64,000 bases of DNA from Pochonia chlamydosporia 170 (lineage: Eukaryota; Ascomycota; Sordariomycetes; Hypocreales; Clavicipitaceae): contig NW_019154046.1 of the NCBI RefSeq assembly GCF_001653235.2, positions 372,001-436,000 of the forward strand, given 5' to 3'. The notes under the pieces were generated by a model. The model saw only the letters and a program-made list of their open reading frames with translations. It made no database searches and had not been told where the DNA came from. Shown here piece after piece: positions 12,110-23,577 of the stretch. The first letter of the stretch is position 1; every line of letters begins with the position of its first letter. The position numbers were made by a program, and so were the translations under genes.

Positions 12110-13441
12110 ATGGGACGTAAATCGAGGAAACGGCGTCGATGTTCCATCGAGGAGGGTCGCGTTGGCTGCCCATTCACCGTGATTACGCTCACCGACCAGA
12201 GCTCCGAACGAACATCCGAGAAGAGGAAACAACATCATGGTGACAAGGTTGACAGGCAATTCACCCAGCTCTCACCCTTCAAGCCGCAAGGAAAATTCAT
12301 ATCGAATCAAAGCATGGACATGTCGTACACAATAGAGCCGTGGAAACGCTGGCAGGATATGACGCGATATCACACCTTTATTCGTAAGCTGCAGTAGTTC
12401 CCATTGTGCAATAACGTATGAGGGAAATCCACACAAAGCTAACTCGTGGGAATGGTGTCTATTCCTACAGTTAACGGGCATACATACCGAACGGACGATT
12501 TTGTATACGTTGGCAACGATAACTCGATCAAGGCCCAGAAGGCAGCATGTAGAGACAAGGACAGAGGATCATTGCCACAGTTGACACAGCATTGGGTCGC
12601 TAAAGTTCTAGAGATCAGGGCGGCGGACGAAAACCACGTGTATGCCCGGGTCTACTGGATGTATTCCCCGGACGAGTTGCCCCCTAACAGTCGGCATGGC
12701 GAGGAGACGATTGAAGGTCGGCAGCCATATCATGGGCAGAACGAGGTAATAGCTTCGAATCACAGTATGAATATGCAAAAGTGTCTCCTTGTGACTATGG
12801 AAGCTAACTATTTTCAGTGGATATTATCAACGTCGTCAGCGTTGCCGCAGAAGCCATAGTGCATCAGTGGATTGAATCAAACGACGATGAAACTCATGAT
12901 ACTTTATATTGGCGGCAAGCATTCAATATTGCGACACTGGAGCTCTCTGTATGTCCACCTCACTTGGCCTGTCCTAACTATAGAAGTCTCACGCTTCACT
13001 TAGTCAGCAGAGTTGATCTGCAATTGTCGCACCCCAGCACATCCAGATGAACTTTTAGTTGGCTGCACAAGTCAAGACTGCGGGCAGTGGTTACATGAGA
13101 AATGCTTGCGGGATGCTGTATTAAAGAGAGTATACGACCGCTTAGGGGGCGGGAAACAAAACAGTCCAGAGAATGTCTCCGATAAAACACTGACGGCATC
13201 TCAGATAACGCCTCCAAGCTCTATAGTTGATGGTGGGAAAGATTCGTCAAACCTGTTCTCGTCAAAAATGAGCAAAATTAGCAGTAACGAATTATGTGAC
13301 GGTTTATTCACGGCAGCACTCATTACGAAAGACGGGCCAATGCATTGGGAAATCACTGATCATAGGCAAAACCGTGCTGAAAATAGTGGCACTTGGAGGG
13401 AACGCGTAGACTGCCTTACTTGTGGCACAACTCTTGACTAA
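12110..13441 (+). CDS. BAH-PHD chromatin reader
   Basis: Four exons (12110-12383, 12471-12764, 12818-12948, 13004-13441) give about 378 aa. Introns of 87, 53 and 55 nt have GTAAGC/GTATGA/GTATGT donors, CTAAC branch sites and CAG/TAG acceptors, and every junction preserves frame. The N-terminus is basic (RKSRKRRR). Residues ~95-230 form a BAH domain (VARVYW-type core, then HGQNE, SNHMDIINV and LYWRQAF). The PHD zinc ligands follow (CNC, CTSQDCGQWLHEKC). The last Cys pair is supplied by CLTC near the C-terminus, after a linker, as in fungal BAH-PHD proteins. Related proteins (Neurospora EPR-1, plant EBS/SHL) read H3K27me3. A similar nuclear role is inferred. The linker looks short, suggesting a divergent paralogue. 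Confidence 0.82.
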
Positions 13442-13626
13442 GCTACTGCTCGATGAGCCATAATGAGATATTGCAGGCACAACGCCATCAATTAACTCGT
13501 ATTAGAACGACAGCAGGAGGGTATGATGAGGGAAATTGAAAACAAACCATGTGCCATTTTATAAGGGGCCAAGAGACTTAATTAATGCGTATATTTTGTT
13601 GAATTACATCGCGCGCCGATGACCCC

Positions 13627-14319
13627 TTACACAAATTTCACCTTTCCAAAGTAACTTGTGATGTGGAATTCTGCCTTGTTCGGGACACTCCACGCACCAA
13701 GGGCTTGGTTAGGATACGTCTGAGAACTGACCACAGTTCGGAAGAAGTTCATCCTCCATTCCGTGCCCTTCGCCCTGCCCTTGTCGACGTTAAACAAGCC
13801 CAAGGGTATCTTGACATCGCTGACCCACAACTGCTTCGGCTTAACGAGCGTGGTCACAGCACTGAACCCATCGGTAACAGGGTCCGATACGAAGAAGTGG
13901 TCAAAGGGAGCACCGTCGGCGCGCACCTTAGAAGGATTGTACACAAAGGCCTGGTAGGTGATGTTTTTGGGGTTCACCTCAAATTCGAGATACTTCTTCG
14001 GGTTATCCGTGCCCTTGTAGATAAAGGCCTCCATAACCTCGTACTCCCAGATGTCGGCATTGGTGCCCTGGGATGAGTTGAAGTAAAAGTGAATCTCATC
14101 GCGGGCGGTGAACCTAATGTCTAGATGAGTGTCGGTGTAGCAAAGGTCAACCTGGGTTAGAGGGAAGGGCTTCAGATCCGGGACAGATTTATAGTATTTG
14201 ATTATGCCAACGCCTCGAGAGCATGATGGTACATTAAGGGAGGGAACTTTGGGGTCGCAGTCTGCTGGGGTGGCCAACGCAACCAAGGATAGGGTTGCGA
14301 ACATCAGAAGACGAATCAT
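13627..14319 (-). CDS. secreted DOMON/CBM9-like protein
   Basis: A single open frame runs to 14403, but the Met at 14319 begins a textbook signal peptide (MIRLLMFATLSLVALA) and is preferred, giving about 230 aa. The mature part has alternating beta-strand patterns (DIRFTARDEIHFYFN, YLEFEVNP, TEWRMNFFRT) typical of the DOMON/CBM9-like beta-sandwich in fungal secreted proteins. Two N-glycosylation sequons (NSS, NIT) and a Cys pair near the mature N-terminus are visible. It is probably an extracellular carbohydrate- or ligand-binding protein. No catalytic residues are apparent. Confidence 0.68.
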   Translation of the reverse strand: MIRLLMFATLSLVALATPADCDPKVPSLNVPSCSRGVGIIKYYKSVPDLKPFPLTQVDLCYTDTHLDIRFTARDEIHFYFNSSQGTNADIWEYEVMEAFIYKGTDNPKKYLEFEVNPKNITYQAFVYNPSKVRADGAPFDHFFVSDPVTDGFSAVTTLVKPKQLWVSDVKIPLGLFNVDKGRAKGTEWRMNFFRTVVSSQTYPNQALGAWSVPNKAEFHITSYFGKVKFV

Positions 14320-14403
14320 TTTTGCAGTGGTGACTGCACCTTGGCTTTTGAATATGAGGAAAGGAGTAAAAGCGAGTAGAAGACTGAGATGGAATCGATG
14401 CAT

Positions 14404-15206
14404 ATGTTACCGGCCTTTTTGCTAAGACTCGTGCTGAGATCCTTCTTTTGGGGACCTACGGTCTGAGTTCATATAAGTTATAAGAGTGGTAAGTAGTACA
14501 TCGGGACGTATCAGCGTCGGGCCGTCTCGTCATTCCAATAAGCTCGTGGTTAGCATGATGTTTCGCCGTTTCAAGACTTGGCAGACGCCACACTGGAAGA
14601 CGAAGAGATCGAAGTCGCTATGTAGTTAGGTGCTCGACGGAATTGTGTTGGGCAACTTCTCTTTCCGACATATATTTATCCATGGCCAAGTATATGGGAC
14701 AAGGTCTAGATTGCACCATCTGTTGGTGCATTTCGTGGTTTACCGGCGTTGCCTTCTTATGCCATCACTGCAGCAGTAGGATGATGTGTCTCGAGGCAAT
14801 TGGACTTACTCACCAGGCAGAGTTTAAACCGGCGAAGCCAGAGGGATGCCGGCAGTGAAAGAAAATAGAAAGGATAATGCCGTTTGCCGAGTTGCATCGG
14901 CTTTTGAAGGCTGTGCTCCATGCAAAAATACCCCACGAAGAATACAGTGCATAGCCGGTTAGCTACCACGGGACTCCGCAGAGTTTAATAAGGCTCCAAT
15001 ATGATACTTTCAGCACTGCATCGAGGTTTCGGGTCAACAAAGCTAGAAAATAGGAAGTAGATGTTGCCGTGAGATCTGCAATATTCCTATTTGCTCGCAG
15101 CTCGCGTGTGACTTCATGATTTACGCCTGCGCAGTTTGCTATGGGTCCGTTTCGTATATCGGAACTGGGTGTTGTTAATGTTTGAGGGATAGTACAGTCA
15201 TTATTA
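14404..15206. other. intergenic, no gene recognised
   Basis: This holds the upstream region of the secreted-protein gene and short non-homologous ORFs only. No repeats or RNA genes were recognised. Confidence 0.3.
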
Positions 15207-16590
15207 ACGCATCATACTGTAACGATGGGGTCTACGGGGGTGTTGTTAATAATTAGTTCGCCTCGAACGGCTAGACAACTCTTTGTGCTGAATGTGTGGA
15301 TGCACTCCTGCGGTGCGCAGGAACTGGCATGGCTAAAAAGAGTGCAGATGGTGGGTGCACTAGCGATTACAGGAGCTTTCAGTAGAATGGCCACCGCAGT
15401 GGCCGAAGCAGAGGCCAGTATTCAGGCAGTGCAGGAGCGACACACTCAAGTAGCAACAAGGCTCTGGGTTAACGCTTGCACACTTCCGCAGACACATCCA
15501 CTAACAAGGTCGAAATACAAAGCTAAGCGGCGTTTCGTCTCGCCCATGCGAAAATCGGCATAATGATGGCAAAGACTAACACCGAACGCTTGGAAACAAT
15601 CCACGAGTATGCAGTACCACCATGGAGCGATCGCATACCTGCAGTGGGCGAGCATTATGACTATGTCAAACGGACAAGACGCCAAACGATGTAGAAGGAA
15701 TCATCATCTTCACGGCCTCCTCGCAAAAAGAGAACACATTGGGAATGGGAGGCGTTGTGCGTGACACAACGATTAATAGCGCTGGCGAGGTGCTGGCTAG
15801 CTACTCCGTCACCATTGGAACACGGGATGAGCAGAACCCGTACACAGCGGAACTGGCAGCTATTGCGATGGCGCATAAATGCATGCCTTCAGGACTCCAT
15901 CGTCGGGATCTGATTTTAATGACAAGCAACCGATCGGCACTACAAGTCATCCGCCGACCACGGCCAACTATCGGGCCAGTGCACCATACGTCGGATATAC
16001 GAAGAAGGTGCTCTGTTTCCCTAATGTGGGTGCCGGCGGGGGATCAAGATTTTGTACTTGGATTGCTCGCCAAGGCGGCAGCGAAGAAAGCGGCAATGTG
16101 CGGGGAGGCACTGGATAAACAATCATACCAAGCGAGATCGACACAGCTACAACTGACCAAACTGGACCAACAGCAACTAAGAGAGCTCCCGGAGGGAGTT
16201 GGGAAGTCCTCGAAACGAATTGATGATGCCCTTCCGGGTAAACACACACGAGAATTGTACGACCAGCTGGAAAGAAGACAATCGGATACTCTGGTGCAAC
16301 TACGTACCGGCATGACGAGGCTCAATGGCTTCCTTTAAGGACTTGGCGTGGTGGAATCAGACTTATGCGAATGTGGCCAAGCAGCCGAAACAGTAGAGCA
16401 GTTTCTATTTCGATGTGGGCCGTAATACAAGCATTGCGAGAACAGCATATCGACCCAAAGGCAATCGTTGAACTGCCATATCAGCCCGTGCAGGTCTTTC
16501 TTCAATGCCAAATGCGAAGGTGTTTCGCCATGCTCTGCCCTGGCATTTGGTTGGCGCCGCCGTGTAGGGGATGAAATTTGCACCTTCCTC
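15207..16590 (+). mobile_element. 5'-truncated Tad-type LINE relic (RNase H and Cys-rich tail)
   Basis: The first segment (15225-15563) matches the region between reverse transcriptase and RNase H (ALAITGAFSRMATAVAEAE, RLWVNACTLPQTHPL). After a disrupted stretch, 15695-16338 encodes the RNase H domain (GMGGVVRDT, NPYTAELAAIAMA). After an in-frame TAA at 16336 the same frame continues with the C-terminal zinc-knuckle region (CECGQAAETVEQFLFRC). Endonuclease and reverse transcriptase are missing, so this is a dead 5'-truncated non-LTR element carrying stops and frame changes. Confidence 0.75.
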
Positions 16591-17229
16591 CATGTCTCAA
16601 TGATGCTGCACAGTGCAATGCGCTCGGATGCTTTCTAGGCAGGAGCTCCGGCCGGGATGCCGTGGATCATCCTTTATTCGGGCGGGAGTGTGTCAACGGA
16701 ATTGGTCCCCAAGGCTCCAAGGCTACCACAATGGACAGTCTCAACCGGGAGCTGCCTGTCCCCTCTTCCTGACGCAGTGGCTGCAGCTATCACCCAGAGA
16801 GTGTTCCGAGACATCAAATAGAGGCAGCTTGATAAAACGGGCCATTTTCTTCCCTCTAGGTGGCTCTTAGTTAATGGTATCCATAGCTATCCTGGTGATA
16901 TACATACTATAAGATAATCATGGAAGCATAGTTATAAAGTTTAATATACGAGTCATGTAAGTCAGAGACCGACAAGTCGCGAAAAAAATCACACGGGGAA
17001 CTCCATGATACGACCTCTGCGGCCTGTCACACTGCCACCCCCCTTCACCATAAAAAGAAAGCGCTGTGTGTAAAGAGACATGGCCAAAGTGAACAACTGT
17101 ATTGCATATCTTGTTGTAAGGAAAGAAACGCAGTAGTATTTTTGGGTTGTACAATCTACATCACATTTAAATCCCACTTTCTGTTCAAACAGCCCCAAGC
17201 ACGTACTGAGAATTGCAGCACTTCGGGAA
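16591..17229. other. intergenic, no gene recognised
   Basis: This holds the 3' flank of the LINE relic and the 3' flank of the CorA-like pseudogene. A membrane-segment continuation of the CorA-like protein was looked for here on - and not found. Confidence 0.3.
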
Positions 17230-18380
17230 CTACTGGGCCAACCTCAGTTTTAACGCTTTTGTTTGGTTTTGACGGAAGCGCGTCAGGTTTATCAAAAACT
17301 CTAGGTCTTGGTTGAAGTTATCTGTTGTTTGCAGGGCATACAAAGGCTGTTGTATACTGGCCTTTTCCCGCAAGTCCACGAGTAGTCTAGATAGTTTGAG
17401 ACAAAACTCGCCAAACTCATGCTCGTAGTTCATGAAGTCGCCTAGAAATATGAGATCTGTATTGCAAGCATGTATATCTTGAGCCAGCGTTTCGTACTCT
17501 GTCCCACTTACAGCACTCGCCGTCAGAGCCAGGGCTTTTGAAGTCGTTCCCGTAGACCGTTCGATTCTTACAACCTCCCTATCGAGCGTCTGACGCCTCT
17601 CTTCTGCTTTAAGTCCCAATTCATCAATCAGCAAAGTGAGAATTCCGAGTGGTGAAGCCTCCAATTCTGAGTAATACTCCTCTAGTCTTCTCAGTATTCT
17701 TCGAATATCAGTTTCATGCTTGCAGAATAAGATGCCAGCGGCAACCCCGGTTTGGGCGTTCAGCCTTAACGCCAGGTAACACTCCTGAAGAGGGGTATAT
17801 GGTGTAGCAATAACGGCAGCTAGTGTTTGTCAGTTGCATCCGGGTCACTAGCATTGCGTGTAAGACAAGTGACTTACGGATAGTAGCAGGCCGTCCATCT
17901 TTCGCATAGTCTACAAACTGTCCCAAGCACCCAGTATTGACATCAACAGCGCGAACAAAGGCTTTGGCCAGTCGATAATCACCAATGAACTCCTCAAATA
18001 GACTACAAGTCAGGCCAAATGGTTGTTGTGTCCCATTCCCAGTCGCCAAACTGTTCCATGAAAGAATTAACAATAGCTTCTTTGCATTTTTGGAAGATCA
18101 TCCACACAGCAGACAGAGGGGAGGTATGCCATTAGTTTTTGGCGCCGTATCCTCGAATATTTGTTTCTAGTTCTGGCGATTAAAAAATTATGGCATGAAA
18201 CTGTCTGGCTTTTGCACATACATGGTCAGTGACTCTGTTTCTGATGTCGTCAAGAGACTGCCATGGCTTTCTCCACCAAATGCTCCGGTCGCGAAACTTG
18301 GTGCTCTGAAACTCCCACACTCGATTAATGGACGAAAAATGTAGAGACTTTAGGGACCGACGAAAGTTTCGCTCATCCAT
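17230..18380 (-). pseudogene. broken CorA-like protein gene
   Basis: The reading starts at 18380 (MDERNFRRSLKSLHFSS). It breaks by frameshift and stop near 18180, and resumes through CLLCG, an in-frame TGA where Trp is expected, then KKLLLILSWNSLA and FVDYAKDGRPATI. An intron (donor GTAAGT near 17870, acceptor CTAG near 17822) joins it to a helical second exon (ECYLALRLNAQTGVAAG, LRRLEEYYSELEASPLG) ending at 17230. The layout matches fungal CorA-like divalent-cation-transporter-related proteins. The C-terminal pair of membrane helices is absent, so it is both mutated and truncated. TGG to TGA is compatible with RIP. Confidence 0.6.
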
Positions 18381-18984
18381 GGTAATAGTTGCTGAATGAT
18401 AATTCGTGTTTTGCGGCTACAACTTCGTGGAATCATGCTCGGAACATCACGGGGTTGTCGGGTTAGTTGAATCGTCTCTGGTCCATGTTGAGGCCATCCC
18501 TTGCATATTTATCGTTCAGTTCAGTTCAGTCCAATTTCCTATCGGTTGGAACCGGTTTTGACTCAGCAGCTCTGTCCGACTGCGAGGATGTCAGGTGACT
18601 GCCGACCTGCTGCTAGGTTAACCAGCAGGGGCCACTTCGCCAAATGTCGCATATCAGGCCTACCCTGAATCGCAGCTCATGGAAACTGAGACGTTGATAT
18701 CAGCAACAGCAGCTGCCTAAACTGGCAAAAGGTTTCTTTTGTGTATTGGCACGAATGAGTTCATGTTGATAGTCTTTGAGGAAAAGGCCCAGTACAATCT
18801 ATTGTCTCGTGGAATCCAGGAAGTCGAGGCCGCTTCGGCGGCCAGAAGGCCTCATGTCTGGTGTACCCCCCGTTGGCAGGTACATTGGATTAGTTAAAAA
18901 AAAATGCTGATAGAATCATAAGCGGGGCAGCGCTGAGAATCTGACCCATGCGACAGTATAGCAATGCTGTACAGTTCTGCAGAT
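18381..18984. other. intergenic, no gene recognised
   Basis: AGTTC triplets occur at about 18510 and a poly-A run at about 18896. No ORF of interest was seen. Confidence 0.3.
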
Positions 18985-19155
18985 CGTAACGGGCTGAGCT
19001 CGATAGTGTAATGCTTGCAATAAGAGGAATTATGATCTTTAAGAAACTCTCGTTTAGAGTTAGTCATGTCCTGTGGTTAACAAAAGAGCGTAGCGCAGCT
19101 CTATTTTACTTGGCGATATAGCTACGGATATACGTGGTGTATTTAACAACATTCG
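18985..19155 (+). repeat. LTR-like fragment sharing its 5' end with the 19.4 kb LTR
   Basis: It begins GTAACGGGCTGAGC(T)CGAT, the same terminal word as the solo LTR at 19390, but then diverges and ends near TATTTAACAACA. No target duplication was found. It may be a different LTR of the same broad family or a mutated fragment. Confidence 0.3.
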
Positions 19156-19389
19156 GATCAGCGCCGCTAAAGATATGCAGCTGTGGTATTGTTTGGGTTT
19201 AAGGTTCCTGCAGCCCTAGGTGTATCCTAGCCATACCAAAGACTCTAAACCTAACACAAATTTAACCCGTAACACGAATTCCAGGGTTGTACAAACTCTC
19301 ACCCTTGATGCGTTCTGCCACTCTTGCCAATCCAACCCAAAACAAGGCCATTGACGGGTTTTATAAGGTCCTACACAACCCAACTAGTC

Positions 19390-19618
19390 TGTAACGGGCT
19401 GAGCCCGATGGTGGCTCGGCTAGCGCCCTCGCCTTTGTCTCTAGCCTTGTCACTGGTAACCCCCAGCAACAAGCGAGATTAGCAGAAGCAAGCTCACAAG
19501 CCTACAAGAGCTCTGCGAGGCCTTTCTTTCTTGCTGTCCTTTTCCTTTTCCCCTTAGCTTTGGATACTTGTTTATAGTCACCTAGCCAGTTGTTAATATA
19601 CTCGCTTGGACCGTTACA
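19390..19618 (+). mobile_element. solo LTR with 5-bp TSD
   Basis: The 229-bp element starts TGTAACGG and ends CCGTTACA (perfect 8-bp terminal inverted repeat, TG...CA). It is flanked by TAGTC at 19385-19389 and TAGTC at 19619-19623, a perfect 5-bp target duplication. A second, ~235-bp relative lies at 27025-27259. No internal gag-pol is present, so it is a solo LTR left by recombination. It lies 50 bp beyond the stop codon of the membrane-protein gene. Confidence 0.88.
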
Positions 19619-19667
19619 TAGTCGAATGTCAAATTGCAGCTACTAAGCTATCTTGTGCCACTATATA

Positions 19668-21010
19668 TCAAACATGCTCAACCAAAGAACTATTTGGGAT
19701 GTGCTCCTTCAGGTTCCGGGTGGAGGACTCTGAACTATTATCCTCGTCAGACTGATCGCGTCGCCTGGATGTAACTCTTGTATGGACAATCTTTGTGATC
19801 CCTCCCCCGGTATCCTGACTTTTGTATCCACCGGATGATACCTCAATGTCAACCTGGTTTCCCCCAAAATGGTTGATTGTTTGCCCGTTGGCTGTCCTGG
19901 CTACTGACCCACCGTTCCCGAACACTCCTCTGGTTGGTTTCGACCGCAACTCGGTTCCGTTTCCATAATACCTGTTGTCAGATGTAGCTTTGACGACTTT
20001 GACGATGAGATCTGCAATGTTCATCTCGATATGCAGCTTGAGGATGTAGACAAGAGGGTGGAATTGGATGTAACTACAACGACAGACATTAGCAAATCAT
20101 GCAGGCCCATAGAAGCGAATGGCTTGATGGATATCATCCTTGCGGGACGTACATGACACCGGTTCCTATTGACATGCTACCGATTAAAATGATCTAGTCG
20201 TGGGTGCATTAGCTATTGTTCAATACTGCGGGGTTTTGGCTGTACTCACGTCTAGACTTATAGACACCGCAACCATGAGCATGTTGAACCTAAAGAGTGG
20301 CATATACTTCTGTAAACCATTCGCGATCAACTTTGTTCGAACCAGATAGATGAAGTAAAAGTTTAGAGAGGCATCAATTATGAGGAAAATGCCCTTTTCA
20401 ATCCGATCCCAAATGTTATTGACATGGATGTATGTGTCTGATATCTGTAGGCGGGCAGGTATCCAAATACAATAGACGCTAATGTTGACCAACCCTAAGA
20501 TGGCAGCAACAGTCCATCTAATTTTAGCAGCTTGTCGGCGATCGACCATTAAGAGCGCAATTCGGTTGATAATAATTCCGCAGATGCATTGAATCTGAAC
20601 GACCCAGAGACATACTAGAAACTATTGATTAGCCAGAAACCTGTGAAACCAGGTAACAGAATTATCCTTACACAGAAAGAAAAATACCCAAAAGCTGTGC
20701 CACAATTATAGTCAGTAATACGAAGCTATCAAGCCATCTCGCCAGCGTACCTTGCCAAGAGAATACCTCTGAGGAAGAACCAAGATATGATGCCAATAAC
20801 CATAGAAACGGTCCATTCAGCCCATATCATCACGATATAAGGGCTGACTTTGCTGGATCGTTTCCATGAGTGTGAGGTTTGTCGGATACATTTGACGCAG
20901 CTAAATAGGCCAGCGGCCAGCGAGAAACCCCAAATAATGCTGGCGATTAGAAGATCATCGACGGATGGTGCAGATACCTGGTAGGTATCCGGGATAAGGA
21001 AACCTGCCAT
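19668..21010 (-). CDS. fungal seven-helix integral membrane protein
   Basis: Five exons on - (21010-20751, 20694-20672, 20614-20250, 20193-20153, 20073-19668) give about 364 aa. All junctions keep frame, and donors are GTACGC, GTAAGG, GTGAGT and GTACGT. Exon 2 is only 23 nt and exon 4 only 41 nt. About seven hydrophobic helices are predicted by eye (IIWGFSLAAGLF, WTVSMVIGIISWFFL, SFWVFFFL, WTVAAILGLVNISVY, IFLIIDASLNFYFIYLV and two more), followed by a ~110-residue hydrophilic Ser/Gly-rich cytoplasmic tail. It resembles a widespread uncharacterised fungal membrane family. A sensing role is possible but unproven. Confidence 0.72.
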
Positions 21011-21739
21011 AGTGAAGGAGTGAGCGGTTTTGTTCTTTGCGCAGGGTGTGAAGTTTCGGGTGGGAGATGACAGTCAAGCTATGCTAAAAAAAAAAATTAT
21101 AATAAAAAACCAGGAGCGTTGCGCGGCTAAGGACGAGTGTAAGTTGCTGGTGACGCAGAATGCATTCTATCGCCAGATGCAACAGCTCCCTTAGCTGCTA
21201 CATTCGTTTGCTGGGGTTCCCAGAATAATATAATTTTGTTTACCTTCTACTCCGATTTACATTCCAAGGGGTTAGTTGGAAGGCGACAAGGGAAAACTGC
21301 CCTGTTTGACATGAGCCTCTCTCTTTCGTCGGGTCTCGAGTCATGGAGACGGGATCAAGCTCCCAGACTTAGACGCCATTTTCGTGGATATACCTCAGCC
21401 TTTTGCAACATTCTGAGTGAAAGTGGCTTGCACTTTGGACACTGCCAATGTCCGCATTGACAGATCAAACGGAGGGACGGTGACTTTGACTGGGCCAAAC
21501 TTGGCACATGTGGGAATGCAACGCCGCAGCAACGCCATAATAGCGTTATGTCGGGTTCTCACCTAACATGGGAGCAGTATTTGAGAAACCGTACTCGATA
21601 TTGTCCAGGATATACTTCAATGCCCCGTGATAATAAACAAGCCTGCAGCGCCTACTGGGCAAGGGCTTCCCTGCAGACGCCATCTACCGTCGATCCGGGA
21701 CGGATCTAGTCTGGTGTAATTTGCAACATAGCAGTGGAT
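21011..21739. other. upstream and intergenic region
   Basis: This is the promoter side of the membrane-protein gene, with an A-rich run at about 21086-21108. No other gene was recognised. Confidence 0.3.
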
Positions 21740-22130
21740 ATGGTACGAACACCCAATTCATCCGTTCTGTAAATAAACTTGCAGGCACCGAGTCAGCGAA
21801 CTGCATGACCCCTTGACCCGCCACTTCTCAGCCTTCGGCACTTACATGGTCTCATAACCATCCACGCATGCGAGGATGGCACTATACCTGTCAAAGTATA
21901 TTCCTTCATGATGAAGCTCCTCAATCATATCGAATGTGAACTATGGGGAGCCTTCATCGCAGGAAGGAAATCACACACTGTATCACGACCCGGCAAACCT
22001 TCTATTGGATATAAGGTAAAGGGCCTATTGGCGTCCAACTCATGGGAGATATTCCACCGTCTCCCTACCTAGTCTAAGTACCAGGTCGTGCTTTGTGGCA
22101 CGTCCTCTTTCAAGTGTATCGTGCGCTAAC
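21740..22130 (-). pseudogene. unidentified broken gene
   Basis: On -, coding-like residues can be followed (WNISHELDANRPFTLY, IEGLPGRDTVCDFLPAMK). After a frame change comes a second block (FTFDMIEELHHEGIYFDRY, AILACVDGYETM) ending at a good donor GTAAGTG, with a further exon-like piece starting YRTDELGVR. An in-frame TAG interrupts the upstream part. The family is not recognised. The composition is clearly more protein-like than the surroundings. Confidence 0.38.
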
Positions 22131-23577
22131 CCGTGATGGCAATTCTTCAGGGGCTTTTTAATACCTTCACGGATATATTATTACTAGGATTCTCCACAGT
22201 ATAGCTGGGGTTGCCGCCACACATAGCAACATTCAGTCACATCTACTCTTTATCTTATACGTACAGCTCGCGGCAGCGGAACAGTACGCACTTTCAATTA
22301 ATTACCGTCTGCGGCCATAAGTATTTGCCCACTCTGGCCTGGATTAGTCGCCGTAGGGTTGGAAAATACTTAGGACCTCCCACTGTACATGCAAAGATCA
22401 AAGAACCTTTAGCAGGGATGCAAGGAGCCGCTTCCGTGGACTTGGTAAGTCTCCAGAATTTATCAATTTCGACAGGGCTGGCCGTTTTGTGAGTCTGTGT
22501 GTCATCCCATAAATTGCCATGTCAGTCACCTAAATGTGTTGCTGGCGGCGAATCTTCAACATGACAAACTTGCAGTCATCGTGAAATAAAATGGAAGGCG
22601 TGTGTAATAGTCTAAGTACCAGAGTGAAAGTATCTCTTCTTCATGAGAATTGGCGTTGAGCCTTCTCCTTTCCTAACCATTGAATATAAGTCTGTTGAAA
22701 ATGTTTTACAGGAGCCAGGGAACGACGCCTCGTTGTCAAAGAAGTTGGGGATCAGTCCCGACGAGACGCGAGCTAGGATCGTGTACGGAGTAATTTCCAT
22801 CAAATTGTACAAACGGAGTTGGTGCCGGTGCCAAACTAAGCCACATCAGATTCAAGGGAAAAGTGCCACATGGACGAAAAGTGTTTAAGCAACAGGAGAA
22901 CCTTCGTACGGTAGCATTAAGACGGCAGGCCTCAAACTCTATGTGTAGACTTATGTTCAGTCCAGCCAATCAGCAAGGGGCTGTTGTGGCTGGCACGACT
23001 CAACAGTTGGCTTGACCCCATAACATAACGGCTCTTTTTTTTGACATGTCACATGAGGCGCTGCCCCTGGTAGGGATCGTTGAAGACTTTGCTTGGAAAT
23101 TTAGCAGCCTCTTGTCTCGGTTTTGACGTGAAGCATCTCATAAATACAATTGAACAGTGGGGCGTTGATACCATCCAAGGCATAGCTGAAAACACCAGAG
23201 TGTCGGAAAGCGAGACATTTAACCGACAAGCTGCTACATATGCTGTTGTATATAGCCAGAAAGTACCAGGATAGTTTTCCAATCTCTCCCTATTTGCATT
23301 GTGAAGATATGCACGAGGATGAGCCGGACGGTGGGGACGACGAAGATCCATGTGAAAGGCCAGGCGAGCCAGAGCATCTTACGCCACCACTGAACTACCC
23401 GGAGCTTGAAGACGGCCAGGAAGCTATATTCAGAACCTACCTTCCAATTCGTCACCTACACGACCATCCCGAGGCGGTTGACAATACAACTCAAACTGTT
23501 ACTACTGAAGGTAGAGCAGATCAGTGCTAACTCTCGATTCCCCGGATTCGATCCAATTCGAATTGACACAGCAGTCT
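22131..23577. other. intergenic; one acidic ORF of uncertain status
   Basis: A + ORF at 23240-23530 (96 codons) is acidic and Pro-rich (DEPDGGDDEDPCERPGEPEH) and could be an exon, but no family or splice partner was found. The opposite-strand ORFs look like shadows. Confidence 0.25.

Noticed and set aside
13663..14076. 137-codon + ORF opposite the secreted-protein gene
   Set aside because: Shadow of the well-supported minus-strand gene, which has a signal peptide.
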